Source: an uncultured Sulfolobales archaeon | GTDB taxonomy: Archaea > Thermoproteota > Thermoprotei_A > Sulfolobales > Desulfurococcaceae | DNA length: 64,000 nucleotides | NCBI GenBank assembly: GCA_938045475.1 | Contig: CALIML010000004.1 | Coordinates: forward strand, 1 to 64,000 | Reading direction: 5' to 3' | In this document: positions 19,154 to 29,612 of the stretch, piece by piece | Layout of the letters: each line of letters begins with the position of its first letter | Position numbering within the stretch: position 1 is the stretch's first letter | Notes under the pieces: model-generated | Told to the model about the DNA's origin: nothing | What the model saw: only the letters and a program-made list of their open reading frames with translations | The model's database searches: none | Translations under genes and position numbers: made by a program

Positions 19154-20056
19154 TTACACCTGTGCTAATCCAATGGCTTCTCCAATCTCCTTAAAGCCCA
19201 TTATCTCAAGCCACTCCTCCAACCCCTTCAATATGCGGGTAACTACATCCCCTCCCTTCATTAACGCTGTGCCTACTTGAATTGCCCTAGCTCCAGCCAA
19301 GACGAGTTCTGCTGCATCACTCCACTTACTCACTCCTCCGCAACCAATGATCTCTGGCTTTAGCTCCCTGTAGACTTCGTAAACTACTCTCACAGCCACT
19401 GGATGTATCGGAGGACCTGATAGTCCTCCAAGTACGTTTGAGAGAACAGGCTTAGCTGTATAGACATCTATGAACATGGCTTTAACAGTGTTTATTAATG
19501 TAAGCGCTTTAGCTCCAGCGCTAAGCGCTTTTTCACACGATTTAACTATTGAATCACTTAAGCCTAGCTTAGCTAACACAGGCTTTGTAGTTATGGAGGC
19601 CACGCTCTTCGTCACTGAGTATACGTTGTGGGGGTCAACGCCTATCTCTATGCCGTAACCCTTTGTATGGGGGCAGCTGAGGTTTAATTCAACAGCGTCT
19701 ACGCCGGCTTCATCTACAGCTATAGCTGCATTAACGAATTCATCCTCGCTCCTACCCCCAATGCTTGCAATTAATGGAGTATTCAAAGCCCTGGCTCTAG
19801 AGACCAAGGACTTTACGGCCTCTACACCGGGGTTAGCTAGTCCGACAGCGTTTAACACTCCTCCGTTGGGGAGCTCAATGATTATAGGGGTTTCATACCC
19901 CTCCCGCGGCTGCAGAGTCATTGTCTTAGTGACGACTGCAGACACATTGTAGCTCACAAGCATATCTATGTGCTCAGGCGAACTGCCTAGAATACCGCTT
20001 GCATTCATCACTGGGTGCCTCAACGATAGCCCGGCTACGCTAACTCCAAGATTCAT
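19154..20056 (-). CDS. pyrD: Dihydroorotate dehydrogenase B, catalytic subunit
   Basis: HPVMNASGILGSSPEHI; AVELNLSCPHTKGYGIEIG; GLSGPPIHPVAVRVVYEV; GCGGVSKWSDAAELVLAGARAIQVGTAL. Confidence 0.95.
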   Translation of the reverse strand: MNLGVSVAGLSLRHPVMNASGILGSSPEHIDMLVSYNVSAVVTKTMTLQPREGYETPIIIELPNGGVLNAVGLANPGVEAVKSLVSRARALNTPLIASIGGRSEDEFVNAAIAVDEAGVDAVELNLSCPHTKGYGIEIGVDPHNVYSVTKSVASITTKPVLAKLGLSDSIVKSCEKALSAGAKALTLINTVKAMFIDVYTAKPVLSNVLGGLSGPPIHPVAVRVVYEVYRELKPEIIGCGGVSKWSDAAELVLAGARAIQVGTALMKGGDVVTRILKGLEEWLEIMGFKEIGEAIGLAQV

Positions 20057-21368
20057 TTGCTTTCGCCACCTCCGTTAAAGGCATTGGTTCAACTTCTTCA
20101 ATGAATTCACCATCCATGTATACAGGCCTTCCCCGAACTACTGTCGCAATTATTGAGCCCTTAAATACTGCTCCATCGTATGGAGTGTTCCCAGCTTTTG
20201 AAACCGTTTCAAGCGAGCTAACGCTTGTTTCTCGGCTTAAGTCAACTACTGTATAGCTAGCTATGCCTCCCGGGGATGCACAGCCGAAGAAGCGTAATCC
20301 AAGTATTTCCGAAGGCCCCTTGGACAATAGCCTCACTACATCGCTTAAACCCAGCCCAGCCTTCAGAGCTAAGTTCAGTACTGCTAGTACAGCGTACTCT
20401 ATGGATGCTATGCCTGAAGGGCATTCAGCGAAGTCAGCGCTCTTCTCACCAATGCTGTGGGGAGCGTGATCTGTGGAAATAGCGTCTAAGTACTTAATGA
20501 ACTTCAACAATGACGTGGGCGTCGATGGATGCCTAAGCGGGGGATTCACCTTGGCTACACAGCCTCTACTCAATTCATCAACTGAACTCAAGTACAGGTA
20601 GTGGGGGCACGTGTCTACAGTAAAGCCCATTTTCTTCGCTAGAAGAAGCGTTAACGGATTAGTTGCGTGAGTTACGTGAATCCTAACGTTCTTCTTTGAG
20701 CCAGCGCTCACTAGAGTTGAGTGAACTGCTTCAACAGCCTTCAGCTCCCCCTCTATAGGTCTACACCTCCACCTAGAGCCAGCTCTACACTCACTTATGA
20801 AGTAGGGGTCTTCGGCGTGCACAACTAACTTAAGCATCTCAAAATCCATCGATAGCATTGCGCTAAGCAAGTTGAAGTCCTCTGGAAACACCTTTACTCC
20901 AACTACGCCCGGGTACTTCAACATTTCAATTACTTCGCTAACCCTAGGTGAAGGAGCTACCCAGATGCCGTAGTCTATGCACGACTTGCTGCTAAGGGAG
21001 TCAAGCTTCATTCTAAGGACCTTAACGCTGTTAACCCTAGGCTTAGTGTTAGGCATATCTACTACAGCTACGTACCCCCCTTTAGCTGCAGCTCGCGTAC
21101 CGCTCCCCTCATCCTCCTTATAGCTCAGCTCTAAGCCCCTTAAGTGGCAGTGGATGTCTATGAAGCCGGGGAAGGCCAGTCCTCTACTTAAATCAAAGCG
21201 TTCATCAACACCTTGAATTCTCTCAAAGCCGTACATGCTCTTAGCTACGACTCCGTTACGCACCACTATGGTTAATGGAACTACTTCTCCTTCATGAAAG
21301 TACTTTATCCAGAGGCTAGCCGTACTCAAGGTAATCAACTGCTTGAGAACACTTGTATAGAGGGCCAT
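20040..21368 (-). CDS. pyrC: Dihydroorotase (start probably internal, near LSTASLWIKYF)
   Basis: GFIDIHCHLRGLELSYKEDEGSGTRAAAKGGYVAVVDMPNTKP; ISTDHAPHSIGEK. Confidence 0.92.
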   Translation of the reverse strand: MALYTSVLKQLITLSTASLWIKYFHEGEVVPLTIVVRNGVVAKSMYGFERIQGVDERFDLSRGLAFPGFIDIHCHLRGLELSYKEDEGSGTRAAAKGGYVAVVDMPNTKPRVNSVKVLRMKLDSLSSKSCIDYGIWVAPSPRVSEVIEMLKYPGVVGVKVFPEDFNLLSAMLSMDFEMLKLVVHAEDPYFISECRAGSRWRCRPIEGELKAVEAVHSTLVSAGSKKNVRIHVTHATNPLTLLLAKKMGFTVDTCPHYLYLSSVDELSRGCVAKVNPPLRHPSTPTSLLKFIKYLDAISTDHAPHSIGEKSADFAECPSGIASIEYAVLAVLNLALKAGLGLSDVVRLLSKGPSEILGLRFFGCASPGGIASYTVVDLSRETSVSSLETVSKAGNTPYDGAVFKGSIIATVVRGRPVYMDGEFIEEVEPMPLTEVAKANESWS

Positions 21369-22071
21369 CCATGCATAGAAGCTTTGGCATAGGTTTAAGT
21401 GAGCACGTGCCGCATAAACCTATGCCGCACTTAACTATTGATTCTAAGGCCACGAGAGGGTCTATATCCATGAATCTACGGCAGCCTTCGCGGAGCATTT
21501 CCCTAGGCCCAACTAATATCACTCTATCCCAGCTCCCAGAGCCAAGCGCTTTAAGAGCTACTTCAATAGCTGTACCACAGTAGTCTGTGGAGCAGTCTTC
21601 AGTAGCTACGTAGAAGGAGCTTGGCTTAACTCCTTGAAACAGCTTTCCTCCATCAATGACTTCACAGGCTTTCCTCACTCCCCAGAGCACGTCCACCGAG
21701 GACCTCGTTCTTAAAGCAGTTCTCACTAAGTACGGAACTGGGGCTATCCCAACTCCACCAGCTATAACTAGCATTCTCTCCCCCCTACGTATGCTCAAGC
21801 CCCTTCCATAAGGGCCTCTCACCCCTATGAACCCCCTAGCCTTTGAGAGAGCCTCCGTCCCCCTCCCCCTAACTCTAAAGAGTATGGCTAGCGAGCCGTC
21901 TACGTAGTCTGAGATAGACATAGGTACTTCCTTTACTCTCGGAACCCAGACCATGAAGAACTGGAATGGCTGTGGTTCAACGCCTAGGTCATCCATTAGC
22001 TTAAGCTTCATCCTATAGATGCCTTCACTAAGCTCCTCTACGCTTACTACTTTAGCGCTCCTAAAGCTCAT
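21316..22071 (-). CDS. pyrK: Dihydroorotate dehydrogenase electron-transfer subunit
   Basis: FAD/NAD module MLVIAGGVGIAPVPYLV; C-terminal [2Fe-2S] cysteines CGIGLCGTCSLKPMPKLLCMDGPLY. Confidence 0.93.
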   Translation of the reverse strand: MSFRSAKVVSVEELSEGIYRMKLKLMDDLGVEPQPFQFFMVWVPRVKEVPMSISDYVDGSLAILFRVRGRGTEALSKARGFIGVRGPYGRGLSIRRGERMLVIAGGVGIAPVPYLVRTALRTRSSVDVLWGVRKACEVIDGGKLFQGVKPSSFYVATEDCSTDYCGTAIEVALKALGSGSWDRVILVGPREMLREGCRRFMDIDPLVALESIVKCGIGLCGTCSLKPMPKLLCMDGPLYKCSQAVDYLEYG

Positions 22072-22541
22072 ACTTTAATCAGCCTGTGCAGCTCATCTTC
22101 GAAGACTAGTGTGCCGCAGTAGCTGCACTGCAGAGTAATTGGCTTGCGGGAAACCACTGTAAACCTGCTCTTCACGGGTTCATTGCCTTTATTAGTTATG
22201 CAAGTAGTGTTAGGACATGTAATTACTTCCTCAATTAATTCAGGTATTTCCACATTGAATTTCTTAACTACTTTAAAGTCTTCAACTATGTTTATTGTAG
22301 CTGTTGATGCAATTAAAGCTATGACGCTCACCTCTTGTTGCTTGAGGAACTTGCCCTCCACCTTAATTATGTCCTTTCTACCCAACTTCTTGCTCTCAAC
22401 ATTCATTATGATCGCTGTTCTAATTCCTTCACGGCCGCTCAAGCCAATTATCTTCAGCACGTCGAGAGCTCTTCCAGCAGGTATGTGGTCTATTACTGTC
22501 CCAGCCCTTATCTTTGAGACAACTAGCGTTGGTTCGCTCAC
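22068..22541 (-). CDS. pyrI: Aspartate carbamoyltransferase regulatory chain
   Basis: [24 protein letters not shown]; zinc site CPNTTCITN...LQCSYC. Confidence 0.97.
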   Translation of the reverse strand: MSEPTLVVSKIRAGTVIDHIPAGRALDVLKIIGLSGREGIRTAIIMNVESKKLGRKDIIKVEGKFLKQQEVSVIALIASTATINIVEDFKVVKKFNVEIPELIEEVITCPNTTCITNKGNEPVKSRFTVVSRKPITLQCSYCGTLVFEDELHRLIKV

Positions 22542-23473
22542 AGCTCACCACCTAGAATCATGGCTAGTAAAGCCATTCTTACGGGCACCCCTAGTGAAGC
22601 CTGCAGAAAGTATGCAGCGTGCCTAGAACTATCTACTTGAAGCTCTATTTCATCGACTTTAGGCAGGGGATGCAGTATCTTAAGTGAGCGCTTAGCTTTC
22701 TCAAGGAGCTTCAGCGTTATCCTGTAGGCCCCCCTAGCTTTCTCGTACTCACTTGGATCCGGGAATCTCTCTCGCTGAACTCTAGTTACGTACATTACGT
22801 CGACTTCTCCAACTACTTCATCAAGCCTACTCAGCTCCTCAAAGTCTATGCCCCTGCTCTTTAAAAGCGAAGTTACTTCAGGTCTAGCCACCAGTATTGG
22901 CGGTGACGCCAAGTATATTTTCGATGGCTTGAAGAGAGTTAAAGCATAGATGAATGATGTAGCCGCCCTACCATACCTGAGGTCTCCTACGACTGCATAC
23001 GTTAAGCCATCTATTCCGCCGAACAACTCCCTCACTGTATATAGGTCAATCATGGCTTGAGTAGGGTGGTGCTGCCTTCCATCCCCACCGTTTATGACTG
23101 GGTTTAAAGCTATTTCGGATGCAAACTTAGCTGCTCCCTCAAGCCTATGCCTTACAACTATTAAGTCGCTGTAGCTGTCAAGCATTCTTACAGTATCAGC
23201 AAAGTTCTCTCCCTTAGCAACGCTCACCGACTCCTCACTCGAGAATCCAACGACGTCTGCACCAAGCTTTTTAGCAGCTACTTCAAAGCTCATCCTGGTT
23301 CTAGTTGAAGGCTCGAAGAAGGCTAGGGATACCACCTTGCCTTCAAGAATCCTCAGCTTTCTATTAACAAGCCTCCTAGCTTTATCGCTTAACTCAAATA
23401 ATTTCTCCAGCTCATCCCTCTTGAAGTCAAGTATGGATATTACGTCCCTACCCATGAATGAGCTGCTCAACAC
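22538..23473 (-). CDS. pyrB: Aspartate carbamoyltransferase catalytic chain
   Basis: [50 protein letters not shown]. Confidence 0.97.
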   Translation of the reverse strand: MLSSSFMGRDVISILDFKRDELEKLFELSDKARRLVNRKLRILEGKVVSLAFFEPSTRTRMSFEVAAKKLGADVVGFSSEESVSVAKGENFADTVRMLDSYSDLIVVRHRLEGAAKFASEIALNPVINGGDGRQHHPTQAMIDLYTVRELFGGIDGLTYAVVGDLRYGRAATSFIYALTLFKPSKIYLASPPILVARPEVTSLLKSRGIDFEELSRLDEVVGEVDVMYVTRVQRERFPDPSEYEKARGAYRITLKLLEKAKRSLKILHPLPKVDEIELQVDSSRHAAYFLQASLGVPVRMALLAMILGGEL

Positions 23474-23695
23474 GCCCGCTCAAAAGCAGACTGTTTACTT
23501 AGTATAAAAACTTTAAGCTTGCAAGTTCTGGTACGCCAGCCACAGTCTTCAAGTATAAGTAATGGCACTGTACCGTTGGCGAGGGGATGCTTCCATCATT
23601 GCATAGATTGAATTGTTGAAACGGCTTTAACAGAGGATAAAAATTTTACGGGAAACAGTGTCTAAGACATAGTGCATTTAGACTGGGTGGAGCTA

Positions 23696-26600
23696 ATGAA
23701 TGCAGCTGCACTGAAAGCTGGAGGAACACTAGTACTGTTATGCATCCTCCTACAGTTCACTTACGTACAGCCAGCAACCGATGTTGCCAGTCAATTCCTA
23801 CTCCTAGACTACAGCTATACCTCTCAATCAGGCTCCACAGCCATATATCCTGGGAGCACGCGGGTGGAATTACTAGTTAACATTCTTTACAATGGAACGA
23901 GCGTTGTAAGCCATTTAAGCGGCTGCATAAACCTCCCCCAAGGCTTCTCTCCATCAAGGGGTTACTCCACCTGCTCTCCACCGTATAGCGCTGATTACTC
24001 AGCGATGGAAGAGCTGCTGCCTGGAACAGCGTTTACGCTAAAGTACTATATTGACGTATCTAGGGCTGTTGCCCCAGGAACATACTACTTAACAATAACG
24101 CTTTACTACATAGTGAATCGGGAGCCAGCCGCATATAACGTCACTGGAGCATCCATTAAAGTCTCCGACTATCCGCAAATAAGGTTAGTCGTTGAAAACG
24201 CCTACTGGACTCCAAATGCCTACCCAGGCAGCAGCGGCGTATCCCTAAGCATTGTCTTAAGGAACTACGGTGATTCAAGAGTGTTAAGTGGTTCAGGCGT
24301 AATTCAACTCCCCCCACAGGTCTTTACGCCTAGTGAAGTAAGCGTATTCATTGGAGAAGTGGGTGGAAACGACTACACAGCTGTAACAGCGTCCGGCTTA
24401 AGCGTAGCTAAGGATGCTTCGCCCGGCACATACCATGGCTTACTTAAGCTTACTGTAGCTGCCGTAACAAGTGATGGAGTGGCGTATTCATTGCCTGCAG
24501 AGGCCTCATTCAACGTGGCGTTGTCTGAGCCTCCTGCAGTGAAGATAGCCCTAATAGACTACGGCTTGACTTCGCCAAGACCTTCTGTAGGAGTGAACAT
24601 GACTAGGCTGTACATCAGGATGCAGCACCAGGATAGTGGGGGGATTGTTTTACAAGCCATAGCTGCCTACATAAGAGTGCTTCATGGAGCAGCGTTCATT
24701 AATGGCTCAAGCATTTACGTAACCACGCTAAGCGGGCCTTACGGCTACGGCGACTTCTTTACAATTGCTTCAGGTGAGCTATCGGTTAGCGAGGGGCTGG
24801 CTGTGTTTCAAGTAGACTTAGTGATCTTCGGCTCAGCTGATGGAGCAGAGTTCTGGAGCAATCAAAGCTACATTATTCAACTAGACGTTGGCACCCCCCA
24901 ACTAGCTCTTGGAGTAATAGATGCTTACTGGAGCAGTGGGCTAGTGTATCCGGGCACTCAGGGAGTTAACCTAGGGGTAGTTGTTGAAAACCTTGACGCC
25001 GTTGACGTAGTCGATGCATTAGTCAAAATCATTTTGCCCAAAGGGTTTTACCCAGAGGCAATTGAAGCCAGTGGAGTAAGCGTGGCGTCGGGTTCAAGGA
25101 CTACAGTGATCTTTAGCGGCATATCAATAGATCCTGAGGTAAGCCCAGGGATTCATGTAGCTAAGGTAGTTATTGATGGACTTGCCTCAGCACGCGATGG
25201 ATCATTCTATAAAGTCTGCATAGAGTACTCTATACTGCTCAGTGTTTCAAGCAGTAGCATTCAGCCTCTAGAACTAGTGTCAATTACTACTAATCCACAG
25301 CCTCTCTATGCTACAGCAATTCATGGCTCGCTATCGTTCACAATGCAGTTAGTTAAGCCTGTTTCAGTTAGAGGACTGTGCATTGAAGTAGTTCTGCCGC
25401 CTCCCACGGCTTTCAGCGATGGCTCTAGATCCAGGAACTACAGCTTAAGCGGGCCCTATGCCTACGGAGACTTCCTGACTCTCACTGCCGCAAACGTGGA
25501 CTTAGCTAATGCCGACGAAGGCCTCTACCCCTTAGTCGTTATTGCAAGAGGCTTACTGGTAGTTAACGGAGCTGAGCTATGGTTCTCGCAGACAATTACA
25601 GTCCTGCTGGAAGTTAAGAAGCCCTACTTAAACGTCAGCGTAGTGGACTCTGGGTGGCTTAACGGCTACTCAAGCAGTGAGAGCAGGGGCTCAAGAATAT
25701 ACGTCCGCATTCAAAGCTACTCAAGAGATCCCATTGCAACGCTCGTAGCAGTGCTTGAACCACTTACTCCAGGAGTCACTGTAGTCGGCTCTAGCAACGC
25801 GACTTGGTCTTCAAGCACTCCAATAAGCTACGGTGAGGTAGTCACACTGGTTTTCAACAATGTGGATGTTGAAGCATCCGTCCCTCAAATAGAGGTCAGG
25901 CTGCACCTAGCGGGAGTCATTAGGTCTAGTGAAGCCAGCTACACTGCCGCAAGCAGTCACTTAGTTAAAGTGCCTTTAGTAGAGGACTACTCACTACTGA
26001 TTACACGTATTGCAACTCAGTACAGGGGGGCTTACGCTCCCCTACTCCCGTCAAGCCGCGATCTTGAGATTGTGATCACATTGATCAACTTGAGGCCTGA
26101 ACCCATTACTGGCGTAGCCATTGATTTAGTGGAGGTTCCAGAAGTATTGAAAGTCAAGGACTATGGCGGCTGCTCAATGGGTGTGAGCGGCGGCTCATCA
26201 TGTGATCTAACGTTACTAGTTGATGTATCTAGCGATGCCCCCCCAGGCATGTATTCGCTAGTGCTTAGAGTCAAATACTATAGGAGCGTTGGAGGAGCCG
26301 TGGTGGGCTTTAAACAAGTAGTTGAAGCACCTATAGCCATAGATGGTGGTGAGAGCTATGCTCCAGACCTAGTGTTAGCGGCATGGTATTGGGGTAGAGC
26401 CGGCCAGCCCATCACTGTCTTTGAGCATCAGAAAATGGCTCCAGTGACAGCACTAATAGTTAATAGGGGGAGGTATTCGGCCAGCTCGATCATCGTAGAG
26501 CTTACTCCACTTAGTGAAGCTGTAAAACCTGTTTTATCAAGGGATCTATGTTCATCAAGCCTAGCCCCAGGCTATGGATGCAGCGTCACACTATACGTGG

Positions 26601-28360
26601 ACTTAGCCGAGGCTGCGGCTGGCCAAGTACTGCTCAACTTATCGATAAGCTATACAGCCACTAGCTACAATACCCACTTGCTCTACGAGAGGTTTTTCAC
26701 TATATCTCTACAAGTTGAAGAGTATGCGGGTGGGAAAGGCTTAAAGCTAATTGAATGCGGGTGGATCAATGATTGGCCCACGTACTCCAGTACGGAGAAT
26801 GCTACGTACACAGTGACGTTAGCTAACATGTGGCCTTACGTAGTTAGAGGGATTAGCGCCACGCTGCACTTGCCCGAAGGCTTTACGTCAGTAAACGGCT
26901 CCAGCGAGGCTTCATCATATGCTGCAGGCCCATTAAATAGCCTTTCAACAACTACTTTAAGCTTTGCAGTAAGTGTGGGGAGAGTTCCTCCAGGGCTATA
27001 TGGAGCTATTCTTGAAGTAAGGTACGTAGTTGAATCTGGTGGAGCCGCCCTCTCTTGGGTTGAATACTTCAATGCGTCAATAATAGTCCATGATGATGGC
27101 GGAGCTGTAGAGCTGCTTACCCCGACGTGGCTTGGCCAGGCTCCCTCGCCGGGCTCTTATGGAGTTACGCTAGTAGTCTCGTTTAGAAACAACGATATTC
27201 CAAGGATTTCGGGGGTTGTTTTAGAGGTAGAGCTTCCAGAAGGCTTTACGTGTTCGTTGAACAACGGCACTTATGCAGCCATAGCTTCTGGAGAGTACTT
27301 ACCGATACAGCGAGCTTACGGCATTCCGCAGGTGCTTGAGCTACAGCAAATCGTTAGGTACCTGAATATACAGTATAGTGCTCCACAGCAGATCAGCTTA
27401 GGCGACATATTTACATTCTACATTCCTCTAAACATACTGGTAGACAGGCCCGGAGTCTTTTACGCCAATGCTTACGTAAATGTAATTGATCACTGGAGTA
27501 ATGTTAGAAGAGCGAGGGTCGTAATACCCATAGATGTGTTGGGATCATCGCAACTCATTGTAGTTAGAGCATCTCCTTTGCTTAAGTTCCAGCAGGGAGT
27601 GGGGTCTGCAAACATTACTTTAATTAATGAAGGCTACTCACCTATATACGAAGTCTACGTATACGTGATCCCTCAATCCCCTATAGCAATACCTCTTCAA
27701 TCGTCTTTCTACATAAGTAGAGTTGAGGAAGAGGCTTCGCTCACCGTAGAGTTCGCCTACAACCCTATGGCCGTTATGACTGGTGTAGGCGGCACTGTTG
27801 TTAGATACATGAGCTTGCCGCTAATGGTTAGCGTGTTATTTAAAGACTCCTTAGGATATCAGAGGTTCATCAATACGTCTACGTCGTTAATTATAGAGCC
27901 ATTCATAGACCTAAGGGTTACCAGCGCTAAAGCAGAGCTTAGGGGAAGCACGTTAGTCGTCAGCGGCGTACTAGCTAATTATGGTTTAGCCATGGCTAGG
28001 AGCATAGAAGTAGCTGTTACTTACAGTGGTTTAAGGGCTTCAACGTTTATAGGAGATCTCGATTCAGCATCTCAAACAGCCTTTAGAGTAGAGCTAGTCG
28101 TAGGCAATGCCGTGGGTGAAGAAGCTATCGTAGAGCTCAACTATAGAGACGAGTACTACAGACTTGAATCCGCGAGCTTCAACATTACTGTAGTTCAAAT
28201 ACCTGTTGCTACAACTACTCAACTCCCGCAGAAATGGCCAGTCCTTGAAGTAGAGCACTACTTAGTCGTAGCTATAGTGGCGGCTTTTCTAACAGCATTC
28301 CTCCTAATGCTATACAGGTACTTAAGAAAGCTCGGTGGGAGAATCAGTGCCAGTGAATAA
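23696..28360 (+). CDS. Giant secreted/membrane-anchored surface protein with COG1361/CARDB-like repeats
   Basis: Signal-peptide-like MNAAALKAGGTLVLLCILLQFTYVQP; repeated Ig-like units; C-terminal TM VVAIVAAFLTAFLLMLYRYL + basic tail. ATG 23696 preferred over 23672 because GGGTGGA sits just upstream. Confidence 0.8.
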   Translation: MNAAALKAGGTLVLLCILLQFTYVQPATDVASQFLLLDYSYTSQSGSTAIYPGSTRVELLVNILYNGTSVVSHLSGCINLPQGFSPSRGYSTCSPPYSADYSAMEELLPGTAFTLKYYIDVSRAVAPGTYYLTITLYYIVNREPAAYNVTGASIKVSDYPQIRLVVENAYWTPNAYPGSSGVSLSIVLRNYGDSRVLSGSGVIQLPPQVFTPSEVSVFIGEVGGNDYTAVTASGLSVAKDASPGTYHGLLKLTVAAVTSDGVAYSLPAEASFNVALSEPPAVKIALIDYGLTSPRPSVGVNMTRLYIRMQHQDSGGIVLQAIAAYIRVLHGAAFINGSSIYVTTLSGPYGYGDFFTIASGELSVSEGLAVFQVDLVIFGSADGAEFWSNQSYIIQLDVGTPQLALGVIDAYWSSGLVYPGTQGVNLGVVVENLDAVDVVDALVKIILPKGFYPEAIEASGVSVASGSRTTVIFSGISIDPEVSPGIHVAKVVIDGLASARDGSFYKVCIEYSILLSVSSSSIQPLELVSITTNPQPLYATAIHGSLSFTMQLVKPVSVRGLCIEVVLPPPTAFSDGSRSRNYSLSGPYAYGDFLTLTAANVDLANADEGLYPLVVIARGLLVVNGAELWFSQTITVLLEVKKPYLNVSVVDSGWLNGYSSSESRGSRIYVRIQSYSRDPIATLVAVLEPLTPGVTVVGSSNATWSSSTPISYGEVVTLVFNNVDVEASVPQIEVRLHLAGVIRSSEASYTAASSHLVKVPLVEDYSLLITRIATQYRGAYAPLLPSSRDLEIVITLINLRPEPITGVAIDLVEVPEVLKVKDYGGCSMGVSGGSSCDLTLLVDVSSDAPPGMYSLVLRVKYYRSVGGAVVGFKQVVEAPIAIDGGESYAPDLVLAAWYWGRAGQPITVFEHQKMAPVTALIVNRGRYSASSIIVELTPLSEAVKPVLSRDLCSSSLAPGYGCSVTLYVDLAEAAAGQVLLNLSISYTATSYNTHLLYERFFTISLQVEEYAGGKGLKLIECGWINDWPTYSSTENATYTVTLANMWPYVVRGISATLHLPEGFTSVNGSSEASSYAAGPLNSLSTTTLSFAVSVGRVPPGLYGAILEVRYVVESGGAALSWVEYFNASIIVHDDGGAVELLTPTWLGQAPSPGSYGVTLVVSFRNNDIPRISGVVLEVELPEGFTCSLNNGTYAAIASGEYLPIQRAYGIPQVLELQQIVRYLNIQYSAPQQISLGDIFTFYIPLNILVDRPGVFYANAYVNVIDHWSNVRRARVVIPIDVLGSSQLIVVRASPLLKFQQGVGSANITLINEGYSPIYEVYVYVIPQSPIAIPLQSSFYISRVEEEASLTVEFAYNPMAVMTGVGGTVVRYMSLPLMVSVLFKDSLGYQRFINTSTSLIIEPFIDLRVTSAKAELRGSTLVVSGVLANYGLAMARSIEVAVTYSGLRASTFIGDLDSASQTAFRVELVVGNAVGEEAIVELNYRDEYYRLESASFNITVVQIPVATTTQLPQKWPVLEVEHYLVVAIVAAFLTAFLLMLYRYLRKLGGRISASE

Positions 28361-28374
28361 CTGGGCTGAATGAA

Positions 28375-29595
28375 TTGCTGACGCAATTCATAGTTGACGT
28401 ACTTAGGATGGCGGTAAAGTCCCTTAGTGAAAGAAAGCTGAGGGCAGCTCTTACAATAATAGGCATAGCTATAGGTCCTTTAGCAATGGTAATGATGTCG
28501 AGCGTTGTAGCAGGTTATTCAGATTACATAGTTAGTCAAATAGAGTCACTGGGGCAGAACTTAATAGTCGTCTTTCCAAGAGGGGGGTATGAGCTTACTC
28601 AAAGAGACTTAGAGACTATTAGAGCTATCGCTGGAGTTAAGAGAGCGGAGCCTTTCTACAGCACTCAAGGCGTCATTAAGGTTGGAGGAGTTGAAAAACA
28701 AGTATTCATATATGCAACTGCAATTGACGTAGTTTTAGAGGCCATGGGGGGCCTGAAGGTAGCTCAAGGAAGCACTCCATCGGAAAGCGAAATAATAAGC
28801 GCTATTGTGGGACACAGCATCGCATTCGATGACGCGAAGACGCAAGTCTATGGAGTTGGAGACGCTATACTGATAACTACTTATGTTCAGGGGAGGAATG
28901 GCATTAGCGTTAGGAGAGTGAACATAGTTGTATCAGGAGTACTTGAGGAATTCGGTGGAGCATTCATGCTGAGCCCTGATTCAACAGTATTTATGCCTCT
29001 TGAATCAGGTAGAAAAGTTCTTGGACTAAGTAGGTGGAGCGGCATACTAGTGTTAGCGGAATCAGTGGGCTTAGTCAATACTGTAGTGAGTGAGTTAAGG
29101 AATGCATTTGGCAACGCTGCAGACATAGTGTCGTTCCAGGGGATAGCGGACGTAGTAAGATCTGTTGTTGCAGCCGTAGACTTCATATCATTTGCCACAG
29201 GCCTATCGGCATTCGCTGTAGCTATAGCTGGAGTTGCTTCAACAATGATAACGGCAGTCGTTGAAAGAATAAGGGAGATAGCAGTAATGAAGGCAGTTGG
29301 CTTTACTAATACGCAAGTCCTAGTAGCCATATTAGCTGAAGGCCTAGTTATGAGCATTATCGGTGGAGCAATAGGCATGTCCATTGGAGCCCTTGGAGCA
29401 CACGTACTCGCTTCAAGAGGCCTAGAGATTAGAGGTATGGCTACCTCAATAGTTATAGCAGCTCATCCAAAGATAGAGTCCGCGCTTATCGCTAGAACTG
29501 CTTTACTAACTCTACTAGTAGGCCTAGCTGGGGGGCTTTTCCCAGCATACAAGGCGGCTAAAATACCTCCAGCACTAGCGCTTAGATATGAGTAG
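28375..29595 (+). CDS. ABC transporter permease, MacB/FtsX family
   Basis: MAVKSLSERKLRAALTIIGIAIGPLAMV N-terminal TM; C-terminal REIAVMKAVGFTNTQVLVAILAEGLVMSIIGG ... LAGGLFPAYKAAKIPPALALRYE. Confidence 0.92.
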   Translation: MLTQFIVDVLRMAVKSLSERKLRAALTIIGIAIGPLAMVMMSSVVAGYSDYIVSQIESLGQNLIVVFPRGGYELTQRDLETIRAIAGVKRAEPFYSTQGVIKVGGVEKQVFIYATAIDVVLEAMGGLKVAQGSTPSESEIISAIVGHSIAFDDAKTQVYGVGDAILITTYVQGRNGISVRRVNIVVSGVLEEFGGAFMLSPDSTVFMPLESGRKVLGLSRWSGILVLAESVGLVNTVVSELRNAFGNAADIVSFQGIADVVRSVVAAVDFISFATGLSAFAVAIAGVASTMITAVVERIREIAVMKAVGFTNTQVLVAILAEGLVMSIIGGAIGMSIGALGAHVLASRGLEIRGMATSIVIAAHPKIESALIARTALLTLLVGLAGGLFPAYKAAKIPPALALRYE

Positions 29596-29612
29596 TGAGG
29601 AGAGCGTTAGCG

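Noticed and set aside
22144-22626. 160-aa plus ORF opposite pyrI/pyrB
   Set aside because: Antisense to well-conserved pyrI and pyrB; low-complexity hydrophobic translation typical of shadow frames
28887-29384. 165-aa minus ORF inside the MacB permease
   Set aside because: Antisense to a conserved FtsX-domain region; Thr/Ser/Ala-rich shadow translation
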